Part shown: piece after piece, positions 1 through 11,372 of the stretch
How the letters are laid out: each line of letters begins with the position of its first letter
How positions within the stretch are numbered: position 1 is the stretch's first letter
NCBI GenBank assembly: GCA_018466975.1
Contig: CM031554.1
Span: 1,178,001 to 1,242,000, forward strand
Source of the DNA: Sparassis latifolia
Taxonomy: Eukaryota; Basidiomycota; Agaricomycetes; Polyporales; Sparassidaceae
DNA: 64,000 bases
Reading direction: 5' to 3'
Position numbers and translations under genes: made by a program
The notes under the pieces: model-generated
Seen by the model: the letters and a program-made list of their open reading frames with translations, nothing else
Databases searched by the model: none
Told to the model about the DNA's origin: nothing

Positions 1-554
1 TCACTCACTACAGCTTCCTCGAGGAATTCAACCTCCTCCGCGATACACGCAATGACATCTGCGACAAGCCCTGGACACGTCCAGATATTCATGCAGTCAT
101 GAAGCAGGCTCGACACGTCGCACACGCACGTGAAGAAATTCAGCGGCTAGATGTTGAAGTGCGTTGCGTTCACATGTCTATCTATGATGAGGTACAGGCC
201 TTCGATATTACCCTTGCCCGACTCAAGGACAGAAATGATCCACTGTATGGTGCCGTCAATGACTTCTGCCGTCGCCGCTGCCGTGTCAACACTTGGATCC
301 TTGCTTGACTTAAACAGATACAAGCCCTTGACGAGTTCACAGGTAACGGACAAGTGGGCACTAGAAAAGGTGCCTCAGTCCGCACAGACAATGGGCGGTC
401 TTTAGATTTGTGTACCGTTCACGAGCTTAAAGAGCTCGATCATAAGGAGCGCGCGGAGGATCCACAGGATAACCTAGGCGAAGATGAGGACTCGAGTGGC
501 GATATTGGTGGTATTGTTGACTATGTAGTGAATCTGCCTGTTCGTGAACTGTGA
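1..554 (+). pseudogene. 3' end of a CxC1-type KDZ transposase
   Basis: The frame from base 3 is open to a TGA at 306-308 and then open again in the same frame to 552-554. The first part has the look of the C-terminal helical tail of CxC1-type KDZ (Kyakuja-Dileera-Zisupton) transposases: EEFNLLRDTR, a KPW motif, an AREEIQRL stretch and RRRCRVN, followed after the stop by LKQIQALDEFTGNGQ. In that family the tail follows the catalytic DDE domain, which would lie left of the window. The TGA stands where relatives usually have Arg, so CGA-to-TGA is the simplest cause. The last 80 codons are acidic. Family assignment rests on remembered motif order, not on a search. Confidence 0.7.
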
Positions 555-1020
555 TCTATCAATTGCATATACTCTTGCATTCTGGAATTGAGACTTGTGT
601 TCGGATTCAACTGAGATTCTCGTAAGAAATATATATCTATCATAGCAGTACAGGAGAGATATTGAGACTCTGAAGATAATTATAATGTGAGGATAACGAA
701 GTGATAGGATGTAGGCAGGTGGATTCACGGGTGAGCAAGCCAAAGTACTATCCGCTTGAGCAATCATTGAGTCGCATCGATCATACTGCGAAACTGTGGT
801 TAGTCTCAGCCACTTGTCAATGCACATCGCACCTCATCCCGACTCACTGCTCCGCATTGACTCTCCTTCACCAATGCAAACTGCTCTGCCTTCTTCGACA
901 ATTGAATCTCGAGGATGGTATGTCATTCTTGGAGGACAGCGGCCTGGGATTGTGGATACCCCGTGAGTTTTGGCATAACCATGGGTATCGGGAGCGATAC
1001 TCACAAGATACAGGCCGATT
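555..1020. other. spacer without recognisable gene
   Basis: No conserved reading frame is seen. The stretch may hold the 3' flank of the KDZ element and the promoter of the next gene. No terminal inverted repeat like that of the element at 36308-54228 was found here. Confidence 0.5.
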
Positions 1021-2172
1021 ATGAGTGGTGGAAAATTCTCCCCTGCTCTTCCGGTCTTGGTGAAGTGTCATACGCAAGCACAAGCCGAGGATGTCGAGCG
1101 ATTCAATGATGTCGTCAAACCACTGAAGCATCTGGACGAGACTACTACCGAGGCGATCGTCGACTTGATCAATCAATCCTTGGTAACACCAACAATTCTA
1201 CATGCTCACCAAAACTTCTGGTGTGTTGTCTATGGGAATAGAAGTGGGATATTCATGTCCAAGTAAGTCTTACCTTAGGTTCGCACTTCCGGTGTACTTA
1301 TCCATGCCAGTACCGAGGCAATAGCCCAGGTCAATGGCATGACAAAAGCCATCTTCAGGCGGATCTCCGAGCAGAATGGCTCTGCATTCAAGCGGGCACT
1401 GATCTACATGGTGACGAAGGGAGCCAGCGAGAAGGACCTGAGCGAGCAGAGAGCAGATAGCTCGAGCATTGGTAGGCATCAAGGTACCGTTACCGATCAT
1501 CTTGTAACAGTTCGCCGCTGAGAATTCGATTCACAGATCCGCAGCTGAACAGCTTAAGCACCTCATTCCAGACCCAGTTCACCATGCGCGGTAAGTAGTG
1601 GAGTATATATGGTGATTGAGTAATCCTGATTCATATCTCTAGTGGAGCGTTCTGAGGACGTCTCTCACACACAACCTTCTACACCTTCTGCACGTTCTCA
1701 GGCCCGTCAAGGCGCTATTGTCAGCAATGCGTCTATTCGTGCCCATTCGCCATCACGACAGCCTACCCCAGTGCAGCATGGAACACCATCTCAGAGCAGC
1801 CATCAAGGTTCTGCTCGACACTCCGATGACTCCCAAGATCACGAATATGCGGCTGCTGCCTCCGGTCCTCCACCTGTGTATATCTATCAACACGTTCGAA
1901 ATTTGGCAGGGATTGTGAAGACGCTGCTGGGACCCTGCACGGACTCGACACCAGCTCTCTCTCTTGGGCATCAAGTGGATGCATACCTGCAAGCTCATGG
2001 GTACAGTAATGATGCTAACATGACAATATGTCACGCATACAGCCTGAGCGGAACATTGGAGGAATTCATCAAGAAGTTGGCTCCGAAGGGCATGCCGATC
2101 AAGGAGATTAAGTACTTATGGTGTCTCTGTGGTCCGTCGGACTGGGTATGGGCTGAAGTGGAGATCCAGTAA
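1021..2172 (+). CDS. hypothetical protein with viroplasmin-like (RNase H1 N-terminal) motif
   Basis: Four exons fit with phases that join cleanly: 1021-1262, 1311-1471, 1537-1590 and 1643-2172, giving 328 aa. Residues about 65-100 read FWCVVYGNRSGIF, then EAIAQVNGMTKAIFRRI. This resembles the viroplasmin / RNase H1 hybrid-binding fold (WYVVxxGrxPGIY ... QVxGfxxAxxkxF) found in many mushroom proteins. The middle is Ser/Pro/Gln-rich and disordered, and the last 100 residues (PPVYIYQHVRNL to WCLCGPSDWVW) form a compact block I do not recognise. The start is uncertain because an upstream exon may exist. It follows a KDZ transposase tail on the same strand and could be a passenger. The function is unknown; RNA:DNA-hybrid binding is a guess from the motif. 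Confidence 0.55.
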
Positions 2173-2489
2173 TATTATGTTTTGCGCGATGTTCACGCGG
2201 TGACTTATCCTCCCTCATGTCACTTAAAGCTTATTGGTTGAAAGATACAGTCCTTAGAAATATATCACGTGATGTTGTTGCCTATGTGTTTTGCACTGTG
2301 GGTCCCATCCTCTGTTGACTGCTACGTCGAAAATTTCCCATGGCCTGAAGATCCTCGGAAAATGGCCCAGCCCGTCTCCTTTCCAAGGCCCGCAAAGTGT
2401 CCACCACAAAGGTGCGCTTTCCTTGGCGCTCTTCTGCTGGATGCAAGAGCATCAAATGAACCCCTGCGGAGAAGGCCGTGTGAGCAGAG

Positions 2490-4317
2490 AAGCGCCAGGA
2501 GCACCGTGTGACTGTCCATCAAGCTCTCTCAGCAGCTCATGCTCACATCAGGGAGGAAGCCGAGAAGCTCCATGCCGAGCTTGGTGGTCACAACGTGGAC
2601 TGGTACATCCAGCAACTCATGCAGGATGCTCGCTCTTCGAGGGCAAAACGGGCCCCCAACCGTTGGAATGCGTACCTCAGTGCTGAGTTGAAGAGGTTTA
2701 ATGCTGGTCCGTGACACCTACTGATAGTGTAGATCAAGATATACTGATCTACTAGATTTGGTTCCCTAGCACTACCTTCGGGCCAGACGGCATACAAATC
2801 GAACAACTTACCTCCCGAAATCAAGGCAAAGTGGGATGCAATGTCCCCCGAGGAGCGCATCACTATCACTGATCCATTGTTGAAGAATCTGCAGGATCAA
2901 CGCGAGACGAAGCAACTTGCCATGCAGAACGTGCCAATCAACGCATTCCATGACGTTCGTAGCAACTTAGCGAGTGTTCAAGAACAGGTATGTGGTCCGA
3001 TGTCATCCAAATATAATTGTAGCTAAGTAATAATTTTCAGCTCGAGGCATTACACGCTCACACTGGCACAGAGATTTTGATGATAGCAGTCAGATCGAGC
3101 AACGACCACTACAATAGACCGCATGTTTTCTTCACGAGCGATCGCCTCTCCGACTTCTTCACTGTTGTCTTAAGAACTCAGTTGGCGGATGTTGCCATGC
3201 AAATGGAGTCCTATTGTCTCAGCGGTATACAGGGTATGATTCTAAAATTCTCTTACTGTCGAGAGAAGTCTCTTAACTCCATCTTGTAGGTCTTGTGAGT
3301 AGGTCTCGCGACCAAGTCGCCGAACTCAAGGCTCGTATCAACAAAATGATTTATGACAAGCTGCGTGAGTATTTTACCTTCTACCTTTGTGATTTGTATC
3401 TGATGGCTGGACAGGTGCAGCTGCGGAAGTGGAGGTACCGCGGATGTACTACACAAACTTTGAGAAGAAGATCACTGAGAAGCACGCTGTTGTCATAGAA
3501 GGCTGGCCCCTCGGAAAATTTTGCTCACCGAGCGATCTCCGGTCTCGCACGGAACTTGAAGTGTTGTACAAAGCATGGGAGACCGGTGAGACGAGATTCC
3601 ACAAGATGTCTCGTGCGAAATACGAGACATGGGATGATTCTCGTTTCCGCGCTGCCCTCGAGAATGGCCATGACAACGATGAGCTTCCCGTTCCTGTGAC
3701 TGCAGTCTCACTGCGCGCACCCAATTGGCACATCCATAGAGGACTTATCCACGGTTCATTCATCACCCTCCCCCATCACTGTTTCTGCTGACAGCAACAC
3801 CTTTGCCAATGAAGCCGGGGGAGCCCGTGTTGTGCCCGATGGAGTACCGACCCATAGTCAAGCGTTGCTGGGTTCGCCGGCGGTGACTTCGACGGTGGTG
3901 ACTTCGACGGTGGTGACTTCGACTGCGTCGACTACACGCAAGAGGCCCGCCGATGCAGCTGCTAACTCGAGTAACAAGCGGCGCAAGCAAGGACCCTTTC
4001 AGGACTTCGTCAATGTCGTGTCAGGTGTCGGGGGGGAGCTGGTGGCTGTCACGAAGAAGCCGCGTGCGACGCGCAAGGACAAGGGTGTGCCGAGGAAGAA
4101 GAAGGCCAAGGGTCCTGCAAATGACGAGAACGGCATGCCATCCTCGGGCAATGCTCCCGCCAATATCGTTCCCGCTCATGCGCTCCCCTCCGCCACTGCC
4201 GTCACCATGAACAGTGCACTGTCATCGGGCGACACCCACGTCATCTCCACAGCTGCTGTATACGCATCTCCCTCTGCCATGGCCACTACGAATACTACTC
4301 CCGTCTCCACCATGTAG
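2490..4317 (+). CDS. uncharacterised basidiomycete-family protein, 5' end unresolved
   Basis: Six exons join in frame: 2490-2706, 2770-2987, 3041-3233, 3290-3364, 3415-3695 and 3742-4317. The first exon starts at a splice acceptor after an in-frame stop, so an N-terminal exon is missing from the model. Recognisable blocks are DWYIQQLMQDAR and PNRWNAYLSAE, then IKAKWDAMSPEER, HYNRPHVFFTSDRLSDFF, MYYTNFEKKITEKHAVVIEG and KFCSPSDLRSRTELEVLY. These recur in many mushroom proteins of unknown function. The tail has KRRK and KKKAKG clusters, probably nuclear signals, and a 15-bp unit repeated three times (3882-3926, encoding TSTVV). No catalytic motif is seen. Confidence 0.6.
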
Positions 4318-4603
4318 GACCGTCGTTCTATACCTCTCGTTGCCGCTGGGGTTAGTCAACATATCACGGGTGGTCACGGAGCCGGTGGAGAACTTAGTAG
4401 AAAGTATCTCGCATCATGAATAGAAGTGTTTACTATGATTCTTTATGCCTTTATGCTCAATATGTCGAAAATTTGGACATTGCAAAGTTCTCAAGTATGA
4501 AAATGTGCATTGGACATTAACTAGCGGTGTTAATACTATATAGAGGTCAAGGATAGCATGTCTAAGCTCGACAGAAAGGGGGATAACAAGAATTAAGAAA
4601 AAA
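4318..4603. other. spacer without recognisable gene
   Basis: AT-richer than the flanking genes. No coding or RNA feature was recognised. Confidence 0.5.
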
Positions 4604-4842
4604 TGTGGAAAACCGAGGGAGAGACTCGTGCTCATCGTCGGGCACGACGAGCACGAGAGGACGCGCGTCGCGGAGGGCACGTGTAAGGGGCGGGAGGCGC
4701 TGCCGAACGTACATGCAAAAGGAAAGAAGAAAAAGTGTGGAAAGACGAGGGAGATACTCGCGCTCGTCGTCGGGCACGACGAGCGCGAGAGAGCGCGCGT
4801 CGCGGAGCGCACGTGCAGGGGGCGGGAGGCGCGTCATCAGCA
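4604..4842. repeat. two imperfect tandem copies, unit offset 132 bp, with an internal hairpin
   Basis: Copy 1 starts at 4604 and copy 2 at 4736. Each runs from TGTGGAAA through an inverted repeat around TCGGGCACGACGAG to GGGCGGGAGGCG. Many differences between the copies are C/T or G/A, often at CG sites (TGCTCATCG against CGCTCGTCG). Overlapping frames on both strands are by-products of the high GC. Confidence 0.6.
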
Positions 4843-5022
4843 CCGGCGCCACCGTTATCTACGATGCCGACGCTATCTCGGAGATCGGGCGCGATAACGA
4901 TGACATAAGGCCTTGTGGCATAGAGGAGAGGCGGCGTTATTGCCCGCATTATTGGCAACTACAGGAGATATGATAATTCAGGCTAGTTAGCCCGGCAATC
5001 CAGGGGGTATATACCGGGCTTA

Positions 5023-6311
5023 TTAGCTAAGGTACATGTGAGGTCCAGGTGTCGGCTTGTCTGCCCTTGGGCGCTCCCCAATTTCTGGAGCTCCAGAAAT
5101 TTGGGCGCTACTTTCTAACAAATCCGACTTGGACTCTCCTACTTCTTCACACAAGGGCACCGCCTGCAGCTTCTCCTTGATCGCCTCGGCCGTGAGTATC
5201 CCATACGCAGTCTCTTGGTCATGCATCGACGCGCTCCGACCCATAATGTTCACCGCCTTACGCGCATTGCAAAATAATCCCCAAAAGGCAGTCATCCACT
5301 TGGTGTAGCCTCGAAATTCGGGCAAAGGGTGATGTCTCTCAGCGAAGGGTCGTCCGTCCGATACGTCGTGAATGATGATGTACCATGGGAAGAAGTTGCG
5401 GTCACGCCATCTGAGACGACGCGGTAGACACGTACACCACACCGCAGTGTAGAGAAGGCCCTCATAGTCGTACAGGAGTAGGTGAGGGACGTCGCCGGGC
5501 ACCCAGCTAAGATCGGGGTGGAATGGGTTGCTCTGCTCTTCGACTACAGATTGCTGGGCTTCCAATGATTGAAGACGGTCCTGGGAAGGTGACGGCCATC
5601 CCTCGTGGATGCCGAGTGGTTCCCCGGTTTTAGAGACGTGGCATGCACGAGAGAAGTCGGTCAAGATAGCATGCACGCTATCGCTGCGTATCTCGCACAT
5701 GATGCTGTGCACACCGACGTTGCGATGCAATATCAGCATATCGTATCGCAAGTAATGAAGGCCTGAAATAAAGCTCAATATTGAATCACGAGGGATCAAG
5801 TAGCGAACACCAAAGAACGCACAATCGACCAGTTGATAGATGATATAATGTAGATTATCCTTTGTCACAACATCATTCACTCGCCTGTACGTTTTGTACT
5901 GAAGCCGCGGACCCAAACGCTTTTCGTCCACGCTGAAAACGTCTTTGAGTGCGGCATCATGCAGTCGCCAAGGATATTTGTCGACATGCAGTCGGGAAGG
6001 TCCAGTTCGAATTTTGGAATCACAGTCAGAACTGAGACGGTAGACTACGCGGACGTGAGATGACTTCGATCGAAAGCAAACGGATCCATTTGGTTGCTGA
6101 CTGTGGGGGCCAGACTTCTGCGATATCGACTGCAAACCTTGCATTTCGAGCAGGGCTGGTTGGCTTTATGATATGGACCGAAACATAGAGAATGTAGGAC
6201 AGGAGATTTAACGTTCAGACGACTCCTATGCAGGACTTCATCTATAATCACATGGAGGCCTAAACCTTCAGAATAACGATACGCCACATCATTAGCAGAA
6301 CGCACGCACAT
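5023..6311 (-). pseudogene. FunK1-like fungal protein kinase, probably inactive
   Basis: A 373-codon frame (5023-6144) and an upstream frame (6045-6311) read as one gene. The motif LHRNVGVHSIMCEI followed by AILTDFSRACHV matches the catalytic-loop to DFG region of FunK1-type fungal kinases, where LHRDIS and DFD/DWD are usual. Here the HRD Asp is Asn. Downstream YDYEGLLYTAVWCTC corresponds to the family's DLESLFYVLLW-like helix. The N-lobe is short or lost, and the join of the two frames needs an intron or an indel near 6130-6200. The last 31 residues or so are encoded by a piece of Copia LTR (5052-5120) and the DNA beyond it. It is probably a decayed or repurposed copy; kinase activity is unlikely. 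Confidence 0.55.
5052..5120 (-). mobile_element. 69-bp relic of a Copia LTR end
   Basis: The sequence matches 36968-37036, the terminal part of the LTR of the Copia element in this window, with one visible difference at the end (CTAACA for CCAACA). It includes the 22-bp palindrome centred on GGAGCTCC. Only the part adjoining the LTR terminus remains. It lies at the 3' end of the FunK1-like frame and supplies its codons. Confidence 0.8.
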
Positions 6312-6331
6312 CTCATGCCATTACTCGTTAC

Positions 6332-7166
6332 TCATTTCGACGCAGCTCTGACCTTAATCCACTCCGCAACCTCCACGGCCCAATCCTCCCCCTGGCCTGT
6401 GCACAGCGCCCAGTGCGGGCTGATGTGGTTGTGGCCCTTCATTGGCACCACCACGAAGTTGTTCCCGATCCGCTTCTTCAATATTGCAGCAAAATCCTCA
6501 CTCATTTTCCATCCTCCGTGTGGCTCCCTCTCGCTCGCCATCAACAACACATCAGGGAAGTTCGCGATAACATCATCGGAAGCCCGCTCGACCAGCGTTG
6601 TGGGCATTTGCGCACGCGCTACTTCCCAAGAGATGTAGTACGGCAGAATGAGGGGCCCCACACCATCTTCTTCAGCGAAGCTGAGAGCGCCACCCTTCAA
6701 GATGAGCCCGCGGATCCGAGCGCGAATGCCCGCGGGGATCAATCCGGGGTAGAGTATCGCGGTTGAGACGTGGGTGGCGCCTGCAGAATGACCCATCAGG
6801 AAGATGCTGTGCAGGTCAACCTGGATGCTGGCTTCGCTGGTAATCTTCTCAGCGTTCTCCACCACCCAGCTGATCGCGTCCCGGACGTCCTTTATTGGCT
6901 CGGGATAGGTTACTGAGGGCACCAGCCGGTAGTCGGGGATGACGGTTAGAAAGCTGGTTAGTTGTGATTTAGTTACATGTGAGGATCGTTATCGATCATA
7001 ACTTACCCTTGCTTGGCGAAGAAGGCACCGACGTTCACGTAGCCGAGGTCATACGGAGAGGAAACTGCCTATCGCCCTCAACGAAGCCACCACCGTACAC
7101 GAAGAATAGTAATGGCGCCTTCCTACTTGTAAGCGTGCTGTCTGAAGAAGGATGGTACACGTCGAG
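6332..7166 (-). pseudogene. alpha/beta hydrolase (BD-FAE/prenylcysteine-esterase-like), frameshifted
   Basis: The 3' exon starts near 6945 and encodes DYRLVP, then the nucleophile elbow FLMGHSAGATH, a SEREP segment and KGHNHIS, which supply Ser, Asp/Glu and His of a serine hydrolase triad. The 5' exon (7007-7166) encodes LDVYHP and the oxyanion motif FFVYGGGF, then DLGYVNVGAFFAKQG. The intron between them (donor GTAAGT at 7006 downward, branch CTAAC) is clean. Within the 5' exon the frame changes between GDRQFPL and DLGYVNV (about 7053-7070), with no room for an intron, so a one-base indel is likely. Relatives are esterases of the kynurenine-formamidase-like group; the substrate is unknown. 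A sequencing error is the alternative. Confidence 0.65.
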
Positions 7167-8026
7167 CTGAACGGGAATTGAGCAAGATACGGGGCAATCG
7201 AAGGTGCGCAGTGCCTACTTGCTGTCTCTCCGTTATGCCATACTTGAATGTTGTCCTTTTAATGCTCTCGATATCGGCGCGATGAGCCTGAAGAAGGGGC
7301 ACAAACGCGTCTCTGGCTATGAGGATGACATCATGCGAGGATCAATTACGGCAAAACACAAACAGAGCGTACTGGGATTGAAAATCGCTGCGATATCCGT
7401 GTCCTTGAGCGAAGCTACGATATCCATGCTGACGAGACTTCACCAAAGTCCAACCTGCGTGAGGAAAGAGGAGTATCCCCAGGGCACTGATATCAGATTG
7501 TTTGCTTTGCTGTTTATCCGGAACGGTGGCTTCTGCTTACCTCGTGGGAATCACTAGATGTAAAAGGATGTACTGTAAAGTGCTCGTGAGATGAGCCACT
7601 GGCAAATGACCGAAGTAGCGTCAGCGTGCCGCGGCACCGCGAGAATGAAGACAACGAAACTGCGCTCAGACGCGACCCGCACGCGGCTCACCAAAAATTT
7701 GTGGAGGATACAGCTCTGCATGGCCGTTGCACTCTGTACAGGTCATGCCTGGAAATTTCGACACCGTGACTAGTGTGGTATGCACCAATGACTTTATCAT
7801 CAATCATCACGTTGTTATCAGCCAAAAAAATCAGAAATATCTCAAAAGCAACGCACCTGTCGCCGTGCTTATGCAAAGCATGCACACCTCATTCCCGTGA
7901 TGAGGCCCAGCGAAATATTGGAGAGAGCGAGTAGTGACGCGACTTGTCACAGATGAGCACAAGTGTGACGGCCGAGTCTCTGCATCACGCTCTTTTCGGA
8001 ACTTCAAGTTATCGACTACCGCCAGG
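7167..8026. other. spacer between divergent genes
   Basis: It should hold the first exon of the hydrolase (not resolved) and the promoter of the CFIm25 gene. The short open frames here have no family features. Confidence 0.4.
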
Positions 8027-9156
<1,130 letters not shown>

Positions 9157-9986
9157 CTCCAGGAAAACCAGTCCTCTGTGATTTTACTCGAGCGCTCGCT
9201 GTCGCAATTCCATCCCGCATGTGTCCTCGCTGTCTATCTTGTCACCTAGATTGATGTTCTGTCCGTGAAGTCGATCCCCGTTTCCCTCGTGTGTTTATTA
9301 CAGAAGTATCACTTGGTCTTCTTCCAGCAGGCAAGCAATTGGATGCATGCACAGATACGCCCAATGTCCGTCGAGGATACTTTCTTTACGGCTATCACTT
9401 CCGCAAGTTCCACCGTTCATCGTAGAACCAATAATCTTATACTTCTCTATCCCATACAAGAGAGCATCGAGATTCAGCGATAAACCCCCACACAGTTCCG
9501 CTACGAGATACTTGCAGACCCGAGAACGCCAACCGAATTCAGCACGTAGTACGGCATTAGCCACAATGGGTCAGATATAGTACCTGCTCGTGACGGCGGA
9601 AGTGTGAATATATATGCGTAGGCATACGATTTACGATAGCCCCGAAATCGAGTACCGAAGTAGACACGGGGGATTGTTGTATGGCATTAACTTGAAACCC
9701 GTGAACGCGATCTAACACAAAGCCAGCCAGAGGTTTGCTGTGCCAATCTGCGCAAGTAATTGACATGAGCAATGGACCTTATTGACCATGATTCCTTACC
9801 CTACGAATGCAAGAGAAATCACGCAGTTTCGTTAAGTGCTCTTCCTGGGTGCATGAATTGGTGAATTGGAGGGCATGAGTATGACCAAGCAAGTTCAAGA
9901 CACAAACAACACGTACTAGCATCTACCAATTGAGTATCCTCACTATGGCGACAAAAATTCTCCGAATAATTCAGCAAGTTTTCTAG
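9157..9986. other. 3' flank of the CFIm25 gene, no further gene seen
   Basis: Only short open frames without family features. Upstream exons of the ERG25-like pseudogene might lie at the right end but are too decayed to place. Confidence 0.45.
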
Positions 9987-10986
9987 ATTGTGTACTTCGG
10001 TCGCTGCCTGTCTCGCAAATTCACACACTCCAACCCGTGATTTACCCTCAAACTGTTTGCCTGGGATTTGTAGATCTTCCGAGTCATAGACGCTACGTCG
10101 TACTTCCAGAAATGGAAGCTGCAGCCTGACCGCATCCCAACGGTCCAAGAACAGTGGGACTGCACAAAGCAGGTCCTCTACTCACATTTCATGGTCGAGC
10201 TACCGGTGGTGAGTTACAACGGATATGCAGTTTGAACATACCGTCACGCTAGCTACAGATTTGGCTTTTCCATCCCATGGCAGAGATGTTCGGCATGTCC
10301 ACCTGGCAGGTACCTTTCCCATCGTGGCAAATCATGGTGCCCCAGGTTGCCTTGTTCTTCGTCTTTGAGGATATGTTCCATTTCTTCGGTCAGTCTTCGA
10401 TTTTTCTTTCGTTCGCCCGGATCTGACAGCGACGCCCCAGCTCACCAGGCGCTCCACTGGGGCCCGCTGTACAAGCACATCCACAACATCCTCCACAAAT
10501 ACCCGTCGCCGTTTGGGGCTCGCGGCCGAGTGCGCGCACCCGGCTGAGGTCATGATCCTGGGAGCGGGCACGATCCTCGGACCATGGGGGTATTGCTACG
10601 TCAAGAGGGATCTCCATATATTCACAGTGTACGTGTGGATTACGCTACGCCTCTTCCAGGCCGTGGATGCGCACAGCGGGTACGACTTCCCGTGATCGTT
10701 GCAGCACATCCTTCCCTTCTGGGCGGGTGCGGAACACCACGACTTCCACCACATGGCGTTTACCAACAACTTCGCGACGTCGTTCCGCTGGTGCGACCGC
10801 CTGTTTGGCACGGACATCAAGTACCTCGAGCACCGCCCGCGCATGAATGAGTTGAAGATGTCCGGCCTCAGCAGGGAGCAGTTCGCCGCGACGGAGAAGA
10901 AGATGCTTGAGCAGGTCGAGGCGGAGGGCGTCGTAGAGGCTGCCAAGGTCGAGGCGTATCGGTATGGCAGCAAGAAGGTGGCGTGA
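9987..10986 (+). pseudogene. ERG25: C-4 methylsterol oxidase (ERG25-like), inactivated
   Basis: Pieces of the membrane di-iron sterol oxidase follow in order: VYFGRC (9987 on), FQKWKLQPDRIPTVQEQWDC and FSHF-like VLYSHFMVELP, then [35 protein letters not shown], then the His box AEHHDFHH. Members remove sterol C-4 methyl groups in the ER. Three lesions are visible: an extra base near 10514-10517 changes frame after KYPSPFG; TGG has become TGA at 10693-10695 (the family has a Trp before SLQH); and the usual IHKxHH box reads IHNILH, losing a metal-ligand His. The first exon is not identifiable. An intact paralogue is expected elsewhere because the pathway is essential. Confidence 0.85.
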
Positions 10987-11133
10987 GTGGGAGCCATTTC
11001 ATGCAATATCTTTAGTACATCATACCCCGAAGCTTTCGGAGACGAGCAGTAATAGACCGACATTGTGCTTTTTATGATGAAGTTCACGACTTCTCCGTCT
11101 CACCGCTGGATGTCGTCCATCGTGCGCGTCTAG

Positions 11134-11372
11134 CTAGAGGAACGGGATGATTTTGAACTCCTGCGCTGTTTGCATGCCTGTCGCGCGGTGGTCTCGTAAT
11201 TGCGCATATTTTCTTGTGGCGTGCAGTTTGTTGCGGAAAGGTACATGCCCGTCAGCGTAAACCTCTCGCCGATGACTTAGACGGCTTCTCTACCGAGGTA
11301 GATGTACTGCGGACACAAGAAATCGACCAGGGATGGACCAGTTCTCAAACCCGTATTCATTTCTTCCAAGCT
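11134..11372 (-). pseudogene. possible decayed C-terminal exon of an unidentified protein
   Basis: On the minus strand one frame reads GPSLVDFLCPQYIYLGREAV, a stop, then ERFTLTGMYLSATNCTPQE and NYETTARQACKQ; another gives the final AQEFKIIPFL and a stop at 11134-11136. The composition is protein-like and the frames abut, as in a damaged gene. I do not recognise the family. Confidence 0.25.
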
